64,000 bases of DNA from Rhodanobacter sp. B04 (GTDB lineage: Bacteria > Pseudomonadota > Gammaproteobacteria > Xanthomonadales > Rhodanobacteraceae). Shown piece by piece: positions 47,789 through 56,172 of the stretch. The translations under genes were made by a program, and so were the position numbers. Under the pieces are notes generated by a model that worked only from the letters and a program-made list of their open reading frames with translations, was not told the DNA's origin and did no database searches. Position 1 is the stretch's first letter, and each line of letters opens with the position of its first letter. The stretch is from NCBI RefSeq assembly GCF_002001125.1, contig NZ_MUNV01000007.1, forward strand, positions 186,001 to 250,000, written 5' to 3'.

Positions 47789-50700
47789 TGTTCAGCTCCC
47801 GCCATGAGCGGCGACGCCAGACGGCATCGTTGATGTTGAGTACCGAGCCGCTGCCGGACAATTTCAATCCTGGGATCAGCACCGTGCCACCGCCGATCGT
47901 CGTCACCAGCGGGACGGAACCGGTGGTGCGCGGATTGTTGACGCGGCCGCCGACCACCGACGTATCGCCAGCTCCCGTACCGTCCCAACCCGCCACGGCC
48001 GGGCCGCTCAGGCCACCGCTCGAACCACCCGTGGCCGCGTTCACCACCATGATCGCGCCCTGGATGCTGGCATCGCAGGGATCGTTGGTACCCGGGATCA
48101 GGGTCTGGATAACCACGCGTCCGGTGTCGAACAGCGCACCGGGCGTGACCACCACGCGCTCGCCCGCGGAGGATGTGCTCGGACCCAGGTTGAAATACCA
48201 GCCTTGCTTGTCCGTTCCCACCGGGTAGTTGGTGAGGCCGCGGGCAACAGTCTTGCCGTCGGCCGCCGTCTTCTCGCTCAGCGTTTGCTGCACAAGACCC
48301 GACGGCGTGGCGATCGAGCCCATGTCACGGATGCCATAGACCGCCTGCGTCGCCGAACTGCCGCTGGTGTTGTCGCTGGCGCCCAGATATTTGCCGGTAC
48401 CGAACACCACCATGAACTTGTTGGTGGCCGGATCGCCGAACAGGCGCGGCATCGAGGTGATCGGCTGCTTGCCGGCCAGCGCCGTGCCTGGCTGATAGGC
48501 CAGCGTGACCGCCCAGTTGGACGGGTTGGCGTCGTTGAGATCGAAGCGCCACAAGTTGCCGTCCAGATCGCCCGCAAACGCCACGTCATCGATCTGATCG
48601 TCGTTGTAGTCGCCCAGCACCGGTGTCGCCAGGCCATGGCTGACCACCGTGCCGCTCGCTGTCGAATCGGAGGTCTTGATCTCGCGGATCAGCTTGCCGG
48701 TCTGCGCGTCCACCACGAACAGCGAGCTGAAGGCATTCGCGGCAGCGGCCGGGGTAGCACAGTTGGCGGCGGTGAACGGCGCCTTGCTGCAATCCGGAAA
48801 ATAGCCGCCCGGTATCAAGACCGCCCACTTGCCGTTGTTCAGACGGCCGATGTTCGGCTGGCCATAGGTATAGCCCAGGTTGGATGGCTTGCCGCCGGCC
48901 ACGGCCGGCAGGTCGGCATTGAATTCCCACAATACCTTGCCGGCACCCATCGCCGCCGGATCGGTAATGTCCAAAGCATAGACACCACGTCCACCCAGGC
49001 GCAGTCCGCCCACGAGAATGGTGTGCCAGCCCTTCGACGTTGCCACCGGCGCGGTGGTATCCGTGCTGAAGAACACGTCACGGCTCACCGGTGCGCCATC
49101 CACGGTCGGCATGAACTTGAAATTGCTTCGCGTCGTCAGGTTGCCGAGATTCGCGTAGACCGAGCGCGGCACGTAGGCAAACAGCTCCTTGCCTGCACCC
49201 GCCGCGGGCCTGATCACGCTGGGCGACATGGACGTGTCCTCGTACAGCGATGCATCGAAGGCGTGCAGCATGCCGTCGTTGGCACCTACGTAGACCGCCG
49301 GCTTGCGCGCCAGATGATCCTTCACGAAATACTCGTAGCTGTGACAGCTCGACGGTACGGACGAACCACAAGCCGCGTTGTCCGCATCCACGGCTGCCTG
49401 CTCGGGTGAGCCAGCCGGCCATGTGTTGCGGTAGCCGCTGGACGGATAGGTCACGTAGAGCGCCTGCGAGCCGACGATGGCCCCCAGCAGGTGCGAACGC
49501 TGGCGGAAGGTGGTGCCCTCCTTGGAGCGATCGCCGCGCAGATAGTCCACGCGTGTCTGGCCGGTATCGTTGCTGCCGCTGTCGACGCTCGCCGGCGAGC
49601 CGCTCAGCAAGGTCTGCCCGGCCGCATCCAGAGCCGTGAAGGTCTTGAATTCGACACCGCCGGCAAAGCTGCCATCGGCCGCCGCCTTCGCCGTGAAGAT
49701 GGATCGCGTGGCCGGCGGCGTCTTGCTGGCGTCATCGAGAATTGCCCCGGCATCCCACGCTGCGGCCGTGCCGGTCGTGCCATCCGTGTCCACCGCGACA
49801 GCTTGCAAGGTACCGGTCCAATCGGCCGAGCTGTAACCCGTACTGAAGCCAAGCGCACCCGGCACCAGTACCGACGTGTTGACGGCACCGGTGGTGGCCG
49901 GCGCGCTGCGTGCGCTGATATTGGTCAGGATGGAACTGAGCTGGTCCACCAGGTTCTGTGGATTACCGGCATTGAAGTAGGCACCGCGGCTGTTGATCGC
50001 GGCGTGCCAGGTGTCGTCGATGCCCTCTGCTGCGTTGTTGGCAGGCGTCGTCCAACCGGTCTTGTTGGTGGAGTTGGTTTGCCCACGCCGCAGTGCGCAT
50101 ATGTCATTGCTCGAGCTCTTGGTGCAATCGACATCACTGGAATAAGTGAGCTTGCCAGGCACACCCAAGGTGACCATGTACTCCACCATGTGTGGCCAGT
50201 TGGCGGGGTCGTTGTTCGGGTTGAAATATTTCTCCAGCGCCGCCGAAGTTGCCCCAGTGACCACACCGGTCGTGGTGTCGGGCATGTAAGGCGGCACGAT
50301 CTTGCCGTTGGTCGGGTCATAGAGATCCGGACGAAGATTCGTGGCCCAGTAGTTGAAGGCGATATTGGCCTGCGATGAAGTAAGTTTCGTCCCCTGCACA
50401 TCCCAGAACACGCGCGACTCGGCGGCGGTCACGCCATACCTCGTGCCATCCGGCAAGGTCAGCGCTGTCTGTGCATCGGCAAAGCCCGCCGGGAGTGCCG
50501 GATTGCTCTCGTTCCAGTAGCCATCCGTCACCAGCATGTGGAAGTTTTGCCGGCATACCAGTTCGCTGCCATCTGCACCGGCTTTTTGCGGAGGGTCCCA
50601 ATATGGATCATGCAAATCGCCGCTGGCGCCGGTATTGCCCACCTTGGTCGCGCTGTTGTAACCGCGCTGGAAGAACTTGCCGGCACGGATCGCCGATGCA

Positions 50701-52109
50701 CGGGCCGGCGTATCGCTGGTCGCATTCACTCCGAAGATCCAGTTGAAGAATGCACTGCGATAGCAGTTTGGCGATGTCCTGAATGGTGTCGTGGTCTGCA
50801 GCGAAACGGCAGAAGGATTGGTGGAACCCGCATTGCAGGCCGGCGAGTTCAGGTCAAGCAGACTGGTGATGATCGTGCTGTCCTGCAGGTTGAACGTGCC
50901 GCTCGTATACAGGTTCTGCCACGCCACGCGGAACGCGTTGCCGTAGCCACCGGCAGGTGTTGAGCTGCCCAGTCCGCCAAAGACCCGCGACAGCGCCGTG
51001 CGCGTCATCAGGTTGCGCGTGCGGTAGTAGGCGTACCAGTTGGCGAAGTTTTGCCACTGGTTCACCGTCACGCCATTGATGGTGACATTCGTATTGGTGA
51101 CTGCCACAGCCTCCCAATTCGCTGCGGTATAGAGCGTCTTCTGGCCGCCTCCCGTGCCGGTAGTGGGACGTCCATAGCCATCCACCGCGATCGTGGTGCC
51201 CGACTTCAGGCGGTAGTAGTAGGGGCCGCCATCCGGATAAGCGTTGCCATCGGGCCCCTTCTTGCTGCTATCCATCGGCGATGTGGAGTCGTAACCGCAT
51301 TTCCAGCGCTTGTCACCGAGATTGGTCGTGGGGTAGGCGCCATTGGTAAGCTCATTTGTCTTGCTGGGCCTGGTGCCCTTCGCATTGGTGGAATACCACC
51401 CGCTTCCCGAGGGGTAAGTGCCGTAGACCCAGTTGGCATACGTCGTGTAGGTACCCACTCCGTTCCAGTACCAACCGGTACCAGGCGTCAATGTCTGCTT
51501 CGTGCCGGTCAGATCGGTCGCCGCGGTCGTATCGAACGACCCACCAGGGTTGTCGTTGTAACCACCCGAAGCATCCAGCGTTTTCTGGTTGTACGGCCGA
51601 TTTACCCCGATACCGTCCTGGGGCACGACCTTCAAGGCGCTGTCGGCTTGTGGAAACACCGTGCCATCCGCCCTTACAGGCGGTGTATAGAGAACATTGG
51701 GGTTGTAGTACACGCCATTCATCGCACTCGCGAGAATGTTGTTGGTGTCGGTGACCCGCGGATCGATCACGCCCGCACAACGCCATTGCCCCGTCCAACC
51801 GCCATCGTCAAATGGGCGCAGATCGCCCATGTAATTACTGGCCATCGACCCCGAATCGTCGAAGGTGACCACGATGTTCGGCGCCACGGCCTGGGTGTCG
51901 TTCGGCGGTGTGGGGCTGAGTTCCACCGCGGCAATGGGTGCCGTGCTTGCTGCGGCAGGTGCCGCCGCAAAGGCGGAAAGCACCAGGACGGGAGCGCCTT
52001 GCGCCTCGGCTTCCGGCGCAAAGGGAGCCGACAGCCCGCCAAGCATGGTCAGCGTGAAACCAAGCGCAGCGGCACACCTGGAACCAGATACGAAATGACG
52101 GATACGCAT
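47781..52109 (-). CDS. pilY1: PilY1 tip adhesin/assembly protein, copy 1
   Basis: The 1442-aa protein from ATG 52109 has an Arg-rich signal peptide and is secreted. A von Willebrand A-like region begins with VVTFDDSGSM (MIDAS DxSxS). The C-terminal PilY1/PilC beta-propeller (about 870-1400) includes a calcium-loop-like DYNDDQIDDVAFAGDLDG. RGD lies at 858-860 in YLRGDRSKEG, at the edge of the propeller. The protein ends WRRRSWRELNND, as does copy 2. Family role: pilus tip adhesion, surface sensing and control of retraction. It lies between pilX and pilE. Confidence 0.93.
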   Translation of the reverse strand: MRIRHFVSGSRCAAALGFTLTMLGGLSAPFAPEAEAQGAPVLVLSAFAAAPAAASTAPIAAVELSPTPPNDTQAVAPNIVVTFDDSGSMASNYMGDLRPFDDGGWTGQWRCAGVIDPRVTDTNNILASAMNGVYYNPNVLYTPPVRADGTVFPQADSALKVVPQDGIGVNRPYNQKTLDASGGYNDNPGGSFDTTAATDLTGTKQTLTPGTGWYWNGVGTYTTYANWVYGTYPSGSGWYSTNAKGTRPSKTNELTNGAYPTTNLGDKRWKCGYDSTSPMDSSKKGPDGNAYPDGGPYYYRLKSGTTIAVDGYGRPTTGTGGGQKTLYTAANWEAVAVTNTNVTINGVTVNQWQNFANWYAYYRTRNLMTRTALSRVFGGLGSSTPAGGYGNAFRVAWQNLYTSGTFNLQDSTIITSLLDLNSPACNAGSTNPSAVSLQTTTPFRTSPNCYRSAFFNWIFGVNATSDTPARASAIRAGKFFQRGYNSATKVGNTGASGDLHDPYWDPPQKAGADGSELVCRQNFHMLVTDGYWNESNPALPAGFADAQTALTLPDGTRYGVTAAESRVFWDVQGTKLTSSQANIAFNYWATNLRPDLYDPTNGKIVPPYMPDTTTGVVTGATSAALEKYFNPNNDPANWPHMVEYMVTLGVPGKLTYSSDVDCTKSSSNDICALRRGQTNSTNKTGWTTPANNAAEGIDDTWHAAINSRGAYFNAGNPQNLVDQLSSILTNISARSAPATTGAVNTSVLVPGALGFSTGYSSADWTGTLQAVAVDTDGTTGTAAAWDAGAILDDASKTPPATRSIFTAKAAADGSFAGGVEFKTFTALDAAGQTLLSGSPASVDSGSNDTGQTRVDYLRGDRSKEGTTFRQRSHLLGAIVGSQALYVTYPSSGYRNTWPAGSPEQAAVDADNAACGSSVPSSCHSYEYFVKDHLARKPAVYVGANDGMLHAFDASLYEDTSMSPSVIRPAAGAGKELFAYVPRSVYANLGNLTTRSNFKFMPTVDGAPVSRDVFFSTDTTAPVATSKGWHTILVGGLRLGGRGVYALDITDPAAMGAGKVLWEFNADLPAVAGGKPSNLGYTYGQPNIGRLNNGKWAVLIPGGYFPDCSKAPFTAANCATPAAAANAFSSLFVVDAQTGKLIREIKTSDSTASGTVVSHGLATPVLGDYNDDQIDDVAFAGDLDGNLWRFDLNDANPSNWAVTLAYQPGTALAGKQPITSMPRLFGDPATNKFMVVFGTGKYLGASDNTSGSSATQAVYGIRDMGSIATPSGLVQQTLSEKTAADGKTVARGLTNYPVGTDKQGWYFNLGPSTSSAGERVVVTPGALFDTGRVVIQTLIPGTNDPCDASIQGAIMVVNAATGGSSGGLSGPAVAGWDGTGAGDTSVVGGRVNNPRTTGSVPLVTTIGGGTVLIPGLKLSGSGSVLNINDAVWRRRSWRELNND

Positions 52110-52126
52110 GGTGCGGATGCTCCGGC

Positions 52127-52786
52127 TCAATTGCTCTTGGCGGCGAACGTGCTTTCCAGCACGCGCATGGTGTTCTTGTCGCCGCCCGTGGCACGGGCAG
52201 TGACGCGGTAGACATGGCGGCTGGTGCTGCCGACGCCGCCGCTGCCGGTGCCGGTGGAGCCCGACTCGTGCAGCGCACTGCTCACGCCGGGCGGCAATTC
52301 CACGCCCATGTCCTCGATCAGGTAGACCGGGTTGTTGGCAAGTCTGGCGGTCTCGTAGCCGCTGCTTGGCACGGTGTAGTTGACGCTGTTGCCCGGGCCG
52401 CGGTGGGTTTGCGCCCCGGTGGCTATCCAGGTGGGGCTGGTACGGAACTTGGTTACCGTGCCGGCGTTGCCGTAGACGGCGGCATTGGCCGGGTCGTAGC
52501 GATAGCAGCTGCCTGAAAGGACGCCGCTGCCGCACAACAGTGGCGTCGCGGTGAGTTTCGAGGTGCTGGTCCACAGCGTCCATTCCGCGCCACGCAAGGC
52601 GGTGTCTGCACTGATCTCGGCCATCTGCGCATTGCGCAGGCCGCCGGCCATGCGCTCCTGCAGCAGCGATCGCCCCGAGGCGCTCATCGCCAGGATGGTC
52701 AGCAACAGCAGGAAGATCAGCGCGACCACCAGCACCGCGCCGTGCTGCGTGTGTCGCCGAGGTCGAAGGAAACGTACCTGCATCAT
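52127..52786 (-). CDS. pilX: Minor pilin PilX, copy 1
   Basis: The 219-aa protein has a PilX-type N-terminus: basic leader, then G16|A17 and the helix AVLVVALIFLLLLTILAMSA. The mature residue 5 is Val, not Glu, as is usual for PilX/GspK-like minor pilins that cap the tip. The motif RSLLQERMAGGLRNAQ follows. The C-terminus VLESTFAAKSN is identical to copy 2. GGAG six bases before ATG 52786 decides the start. Part of the priming complex with PilV, PilW and PilY1. Confidence 0.9.
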   Translation of the reverse strand: MMQVRFLRPRRHTQHGAVLVVALIFLLLLTILAMSASGRSLLQERMAGGLRNAQMAEISADTALRGAEWTLWTSTSKLTATPLLCGSGVLSGSCYRYDPANAAVYGNAGTVTKFRTSPTWIATGAQTHRGPGNSVNYTVPSSGYETARLANNPVYLIEDMGVELPPGVSSALHESGSTGTGSGGVGSTSRHVYRVTARATGGDKNTMRVLESTFAAKSN

Positions 52787-52832
52787 GGAGTACTCCGGTT
52801 CACGACAGGGCGGCATGCCGCCAGCCGCGGTA

Positions 52833-54197
52833 TCACGGGTTGAAGTTGCGCACCGACACGACAGCGGTGAATTCGCGACGGATCAGCTGATCCACGAAAC
52901 CCTGGTCGGTCGGCTTGATCGGGTGTGCCGACGGCGCCACCGGCTTGGGCAGCTTGTCGATGCCGTAGCTGTAGGCCAGTTCGGCGGCGGTAAGCGTGTA
53001 CAGCGGAACTTGGCCATCCATGACCATGCTCACCTCGATGCTGCTGACCGCACGCCAAAGGCATCCCGTGGAGGTAATGGCATTGGGTTCCGTGGGCGGG
53101 CAATTGATGCCGGTGGCCTTGTCGACATCGCCGGCGGACAGGTAGCGGATCTTGCCGTCGGCGTCCTGCACGCCATAGCGGAAATCCAGCCGCTCGATAC
53201 CGCGCACCAGTTCGTCCTCGGAACCGCCTGGCTTGCCGGCGCCACCGTTGACGCGGCGGATCAGCGCGCCGGTCCTCTGGCCGTTGCCGTCGTCGACCAC
53301 CTTCGCGTAATAGGTGACCGTCTGGTAGTCGCGGTTGAAATCGAACACCTTCGGCGCCGACAGCGGCTGCTGCGGCGCGGGGATGGCAAGGTTGGCGGCT
53401 GGATCGGGCGTCAGTGTGTTGCCGGCCTTGGCAACGGCAAACACCTGGGCATTGGAGCAATCGGCCAGCATGGCAAGATCACCTGCCACGAAATCCGCTG
53501 TCGATGGCTCGCTGGAAGTGGCCTGCCCCAGCGTGATGCTCTGGATCGCATTGGGGCTGGCGGCGTCCACCACCAGGTGAGTGCCGGCGACACCGCTGTC
53601 GACCACCGCCCAGCCGCGCGCGGCATTCACGTAGCGCACCGTGAGCACGGCCGTGCCGATGACGCGATTGCCCACGGCCTGGCCCATGGCGGGAATGCCG
53701 GGACTGAGAATGCTGGAGGGATCGAGCGGCTTGCAGGTGCTGCTGGTGAGGCCGCACTCGTAGCCACGCATGGACAGATAGGACGGGAACGAATAAGGCG
53801 ACGACGGGGCTGCCGGATAGGTATTGCCGCCGCTGCTGGTGCTCCAGCCGGTGGTCACGTCGGCCATCGCCGTGGTCAGGTTCTTGGCATACACCTTCGG
53901 CGCCCGCAGGCCATCCAGGTACACCTGCGATGCAGCAGCAGCCTTGGCGACACCGCCGGAATTGGTGCAGTACTGGCCGTTGGCCATGCGCAGGTCAGCC
54001 TTGAGTCGGGTGACGGCGAAACGCCCCTCTTCCTGCAGGCGCGCCAGCTGGTTCTGCGCACGGTTGCTTTTGGAGGTCGACGTGAACACCGTGACGATGC
54101 CGGCCGCCACGATCAGCCCCAGCACCATCGCCACCATCAGCTCAATCAAGGTGACGCCGGCCTGTCGGCGCCGTTGGAAACCTGTCATCGCGATCAC
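52833..54197 (-). CDS. pilW: Minor pilin PilW, copy 1
   Basis: The 454-aa protein has the prepilin motif G14|V15TLIELMVAM with Glu5, then LQEEGRFAVTRLKADLRMANGQYC, typical of PilW. The large C-terminal region contains many Cys and CLWRAVSSIEVSMVMDGQVPL. GTG 54197 overlaps the pilV stop (GTGA) and has GGGAG eight bases upstream; ATG 54188 is an alternative. It is a core subunit of the minor pilin priming complex. Confidence 0.9.
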   Translation of the reverse strand: MIAMTGFQRRRQAGVTLIELMVAMVLGLIVAAGIVTVFTSTSKSNRAQNQLARLQEEGRFAVTRLKADLRMANGQYCTNSGGVAKAAAASQVYLDGLRAPKVYAKNLTTAMADVTTGWSTSSGGNTYPAAPSSPYSFPSYLSMRGYECGLTSSTCKPLDPSSILSPGIPAMGQAVGNRVIGTAVLTVRYVNAARGWAVVDSGVAGTHLVVDAASPNAIQSITLGQATSSEPSTADFVAGDLAMLADCSNAQVFAVAKAGNTLTPDPAANLAIPAPQQPLSAPKVFDFNRDYQTVTYYAKVVDDGNGQRTGALIRRVNGGAGKPGGSEDELVRGIERLDFRYGVQDADGKIRYLSAGDVDKATGINCPPTEPNAITSTGCLWRAVSSIEVSMVMDGQVPLYTLTAAELAYSYGIDKLPKPVAPSAHPIKPTDQGFVDQLIRREFTAVVSVRNFNP

Positions 54198-54772
54198 GGC
54201 TGGAACTCCCAGTCGAACGTCTGCACCTGTGCGACGCGATGATCCTTGTCACCTGTGCCCTGCTCGCTCCACTGGATGCGCATCTTGCAGGTGCCCCCGT
54301 AAGGCGGGCGCATGCCGATCTGGCCTGGCGTGGCCGCCGGAGCCGAGGTGCTTGCCGAGGGTGGAATCCATGCCGCCGGCGCATAGCCGGCATTGCTGGC
54401 ATCGCAATTGACCTTGGCCTTGGCGTTGGGCAGGAAGGTCGTGAGCTGTCGGCTCCAGCTGCCCTGGTCGGACTTTGCCAGCGCAGCAGGCGTGCAGCCC
54501 GCACTGCAGTCGGCATTGGCTGCCGTACCGGCACTGACCGGATAGCTGGACGAGTTGTAGCTGCCGCTCCATACGCCGACCGGATTGGCGCTCATGCGGT
54601 CGGCCATGCTGCCGGCCAGGAAGGTCACCTGCGTGCGCAGATAAGCCGCATGATTGGATCGGGTGGCCATCACCAGCAGGCCGGCCAGTCCGAGCAGGCC
54701 GATGCTGAAGATCAGCACGGCCATCATCACTTCGATCAATGAAACGCCGCGCTGACCCGACCGACGATGCAT
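54194..54772 (-). CDS. pilV: Minor pilin PilV, copy 1 (first gene of cluster 1)
   Basis: The 192-aa protein has the prepilin motif G9|V10SLIEVMMAVLIFSIGL with Glu5, and RSNHAAYLRTQVTFLA, typical of PilV. The C-terminus RPPYGGTCKMRIQWSE is shared with copy 2 in form. It leads the operon pilV-W-X-Y1-E-fimT. Upstream, an AT-rich promoter segment and two 11-bp direct repeats are seen. Confidence 0.9.
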   Translation of the reverse strand: MHRRSGQRGVSLIEVMMAVLIFSIGLLGLAGLLVMATRSNHAAYLRTQVTFLAGSMADRMSANPVGVWSGSYNSSSYPVSAGTAANADCSAGCTPAALAKSDQGSWSRQLTTFLPNAKAKVNCDASNAGYAPAAWIPPSASTSAPAATPGQIGMRPPYGGTCKMRIQWSEQGTGDKDHRVAQVQTFDWEFQP

Positions 54773-54799
54773 GCAGAGTCCCTCGTTGAGATTCTCTGC

Positions 54800-54827
54800 A
54801 ACGTAACATCGTAAATTATTACGTCAA
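54800..54827 (-). promoter_or_regulatory. Candidate promoter of pil cluster 1
   Basis: In an unusually AT-rich stretch the minus strand reads TTGACG (54827-54822), 16-bp spacer, TACGTT (54805-54800). A poor -10 with a good -35 would suit an activator-dependent promoter; the direct repeats end just upstream of the -35. Confidence 0.4.
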
Positions 54828-54836
54828 TAACTTGCG

Positions 54837-54868
54837 GATGAGCGGTAGCAAAAAGCCGACGAGCGGTA
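54837..54868 (-). promoter_or_regulatory. AlgR/LytTR-like direct repeats upstream of pilV copy 1
   Basis: On the minus strand TACCGCTCGTC (54868-54858) and TACCGCTCATC (54847-54837) repeat with a 21-bp period, i.e. two helical turns. The unit resembles the AlgR site CCGTTCGTC. LytTR-family activators bind such paired direct repeats. The proximal unit ends 65 bp before the pilV ATG. A matching pair stands before cluster 2. Confidence 0.6.
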
Positions 54869-55129
54869 GCGCGCATCTTCAACGATCCGACTCTGGTCAG
54901 TCATGCTTTGTCTGGCAGTTGGCGCATGAACATGCACCCATCCCTGATAAGACTGCTGGACGCACGACCATCCACGCATGCTGATGGCAGGCCGCGCATT
55001 CATGCAGCCTGTGAATCAGGTCAAAGAATCGGCACGTCAGGCAACGCCTTTACACTCGTCCTGCGGAAACCGCCAACCTCAGGACCTGACGTTCCGTGCC
55101 ACAGGGAAATTCGGCAAGGACCATGTGGG

Positions 55130-55711
55130 TCAAGGCGTGCAGGAGGCGCCAGCCGAAATGGTCGAGGACGTCACACTGCCAGCGGCCCCCGCTGCCAGTT
55201 GGACACCGGGCACCGTGCTACTGCTGGTGCCCGCACCTGTACCACTGTCGCGATAGCAGGTGATGAAAGTCAGCGTGGTGCCGGCGGGATCGAGCTGGCC
55301 TTGCTGGCCGAACGTGATGATCTTGGTGCCAAGGGATTGAACTGACACACCGGTCTGGGCACCGGTGGCACGCAGCACGATCGATGTCGCTGTGGGGGCC
55401 TGGTTTGCCGATACTGCACCTGCCGGGTAGGTATAGACGATCCAGCCAGGGTCGAATGCCTGCCCACTTGGTGTACAGGAGGAGCCGTCAGTACTGGGGC
55501 ACATCGACACCAGCTGGCCGCGATCAATCGCCTCGGTACGGGCATAGGCCAAACTCGCCAGCAAGTTGTTGCTGGCTGCGCTGACTTCGTTGCGGTGGAT
55601 CGCATCGCGGAAGCTGGGTACGGCAATCGCCAGCAGGATCGCCGCGACGGTGATCGTGATCATCAGCTCAAGCAGGCTGAAACCATGCTGACCGGTTGGC
55701 TTGTGGGTCAT
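55130..55711 (-). CDS. fimT: Minor pseudopilin FimT/GspH-like, copy 2
   Basis: The 193-aa protein has the prepilin motif G10|F11SLLELMIT with Glu5 and the FimT domain (SAASNNLLASLAYARTEAI). It is closely similar to copy 1, including the FGQQGQL and ITCYRDS segments. I use ATG 55711 by alignment with copy 1 (MTHKP against MSHVP); a GTG at 55720 and ATG at 55717 overlap the pilE stop and are alternatives. Last gene of cluster 2. Confidence 0.87.
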   Translation of the reverse strand: MTHKPTGQHGFSLLELMITITVAAILLAIAVPSFRDAIHRNEVSAASNNLLASLAYARTEAIDRGQLVSMCPSTDGSSCTPSGQAFDPGWIVYTYPAGAVSANQAPTATSIVLRATGAQTGVSVQSLGTKIITFGQQGQLDPAGTTLTFITCYRDSGTGAGTSSSTVPGVQLAAGAAGSVTSSTISAGASCTP

Positions 55712-55716
55712 GGGCA

Positions 55717-56172
55717 TCACCAGCAGCTGCCGTTGGTGGTGGTGCCCACGGAGGATTTCACGTCGGCATTGGTGATGCTGAGCGCTCCGCAGTCATCCTT
55801 GGCTTGCGAACCGCCTGCCACTGGCGCCGCCGTCGCGGTAAACGCGGCCGAACTGTTGCCTGCAGGATCCGCCGTGACGGTCACAGTCACGCTGTAATAG
55901 CCCTTTTCGGTAGGCGCCGGGTCGGTATAACCCATCGAGGTGAGGGCGCCATACTGATTGTTGGTGGCGTAGTAACGCTCCTCCGCATTGGCGACCTGCA
56001 GCAGCAGTTGCTGGCCATCCGGCCGGCGGGCGCGGTAGCCATAGCGCCCGTAAGCCGGAATCGCGATCGCCGCCAGTATCGCGATGATCGCCACCACGAT
56101 CATCAGCTCTAGCAAGGTAAACCCGCGTGCAGCTGCCATAGCCCGTATCCCCTTGCCGGCCTTACTGGTCAT
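55717..56172 (-). CDS. pilE: Minor type IV pilin PilE, copy 2
   Basis: The 151-aa protein has the prepilin cleavage G17|F18 and Glu5 (FTLLELMIVVAI). The region RARRPDGQQLLLQ and YYATNNQYGALTSMGY is identical or nearly so in copy 1, while leader and C-terminal loop differ. The Cys pair (DDCGAL ... GSCW) is kept. The start overlaps the end of pilY1 copy 2 by 11 nt. Confidence 0.9.
   Translation of the reverse strand: MTSKAGKGIRAMAAARGFTLLELMIVVAIIAILAAIAIPAYGRYGYRARRPDGQQLLLQVANAEERYYATNNQYGALTSMGYTDPAPTEKGYYSVTVTVTADPAGNSSAAFTATAAPVAGGSQAKDDCGALSITNADVKSSVGTTTNGSCW

Larger units (their letters stand above)
54773..55129. other. 357-bp spacer between the two pil clusters
   Basis: The left part holds the promoter (54800-54827) and direct repeats (54837-54868) of cluster 1. 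In the remaining 260 bp I see no gene and no clear terminator for cluster 2, so read-through from cluster 2 into cluster 1 is possible. Small open frames on the plus strand have no ribosome sites. Confidence 0.6.

Noticed and set aside
54908..55345. Small plus-strand frames in the spacer between the pil clusters
   Set aside because: No ribosome site, no motif, and they run antisense into fimT copy 2.
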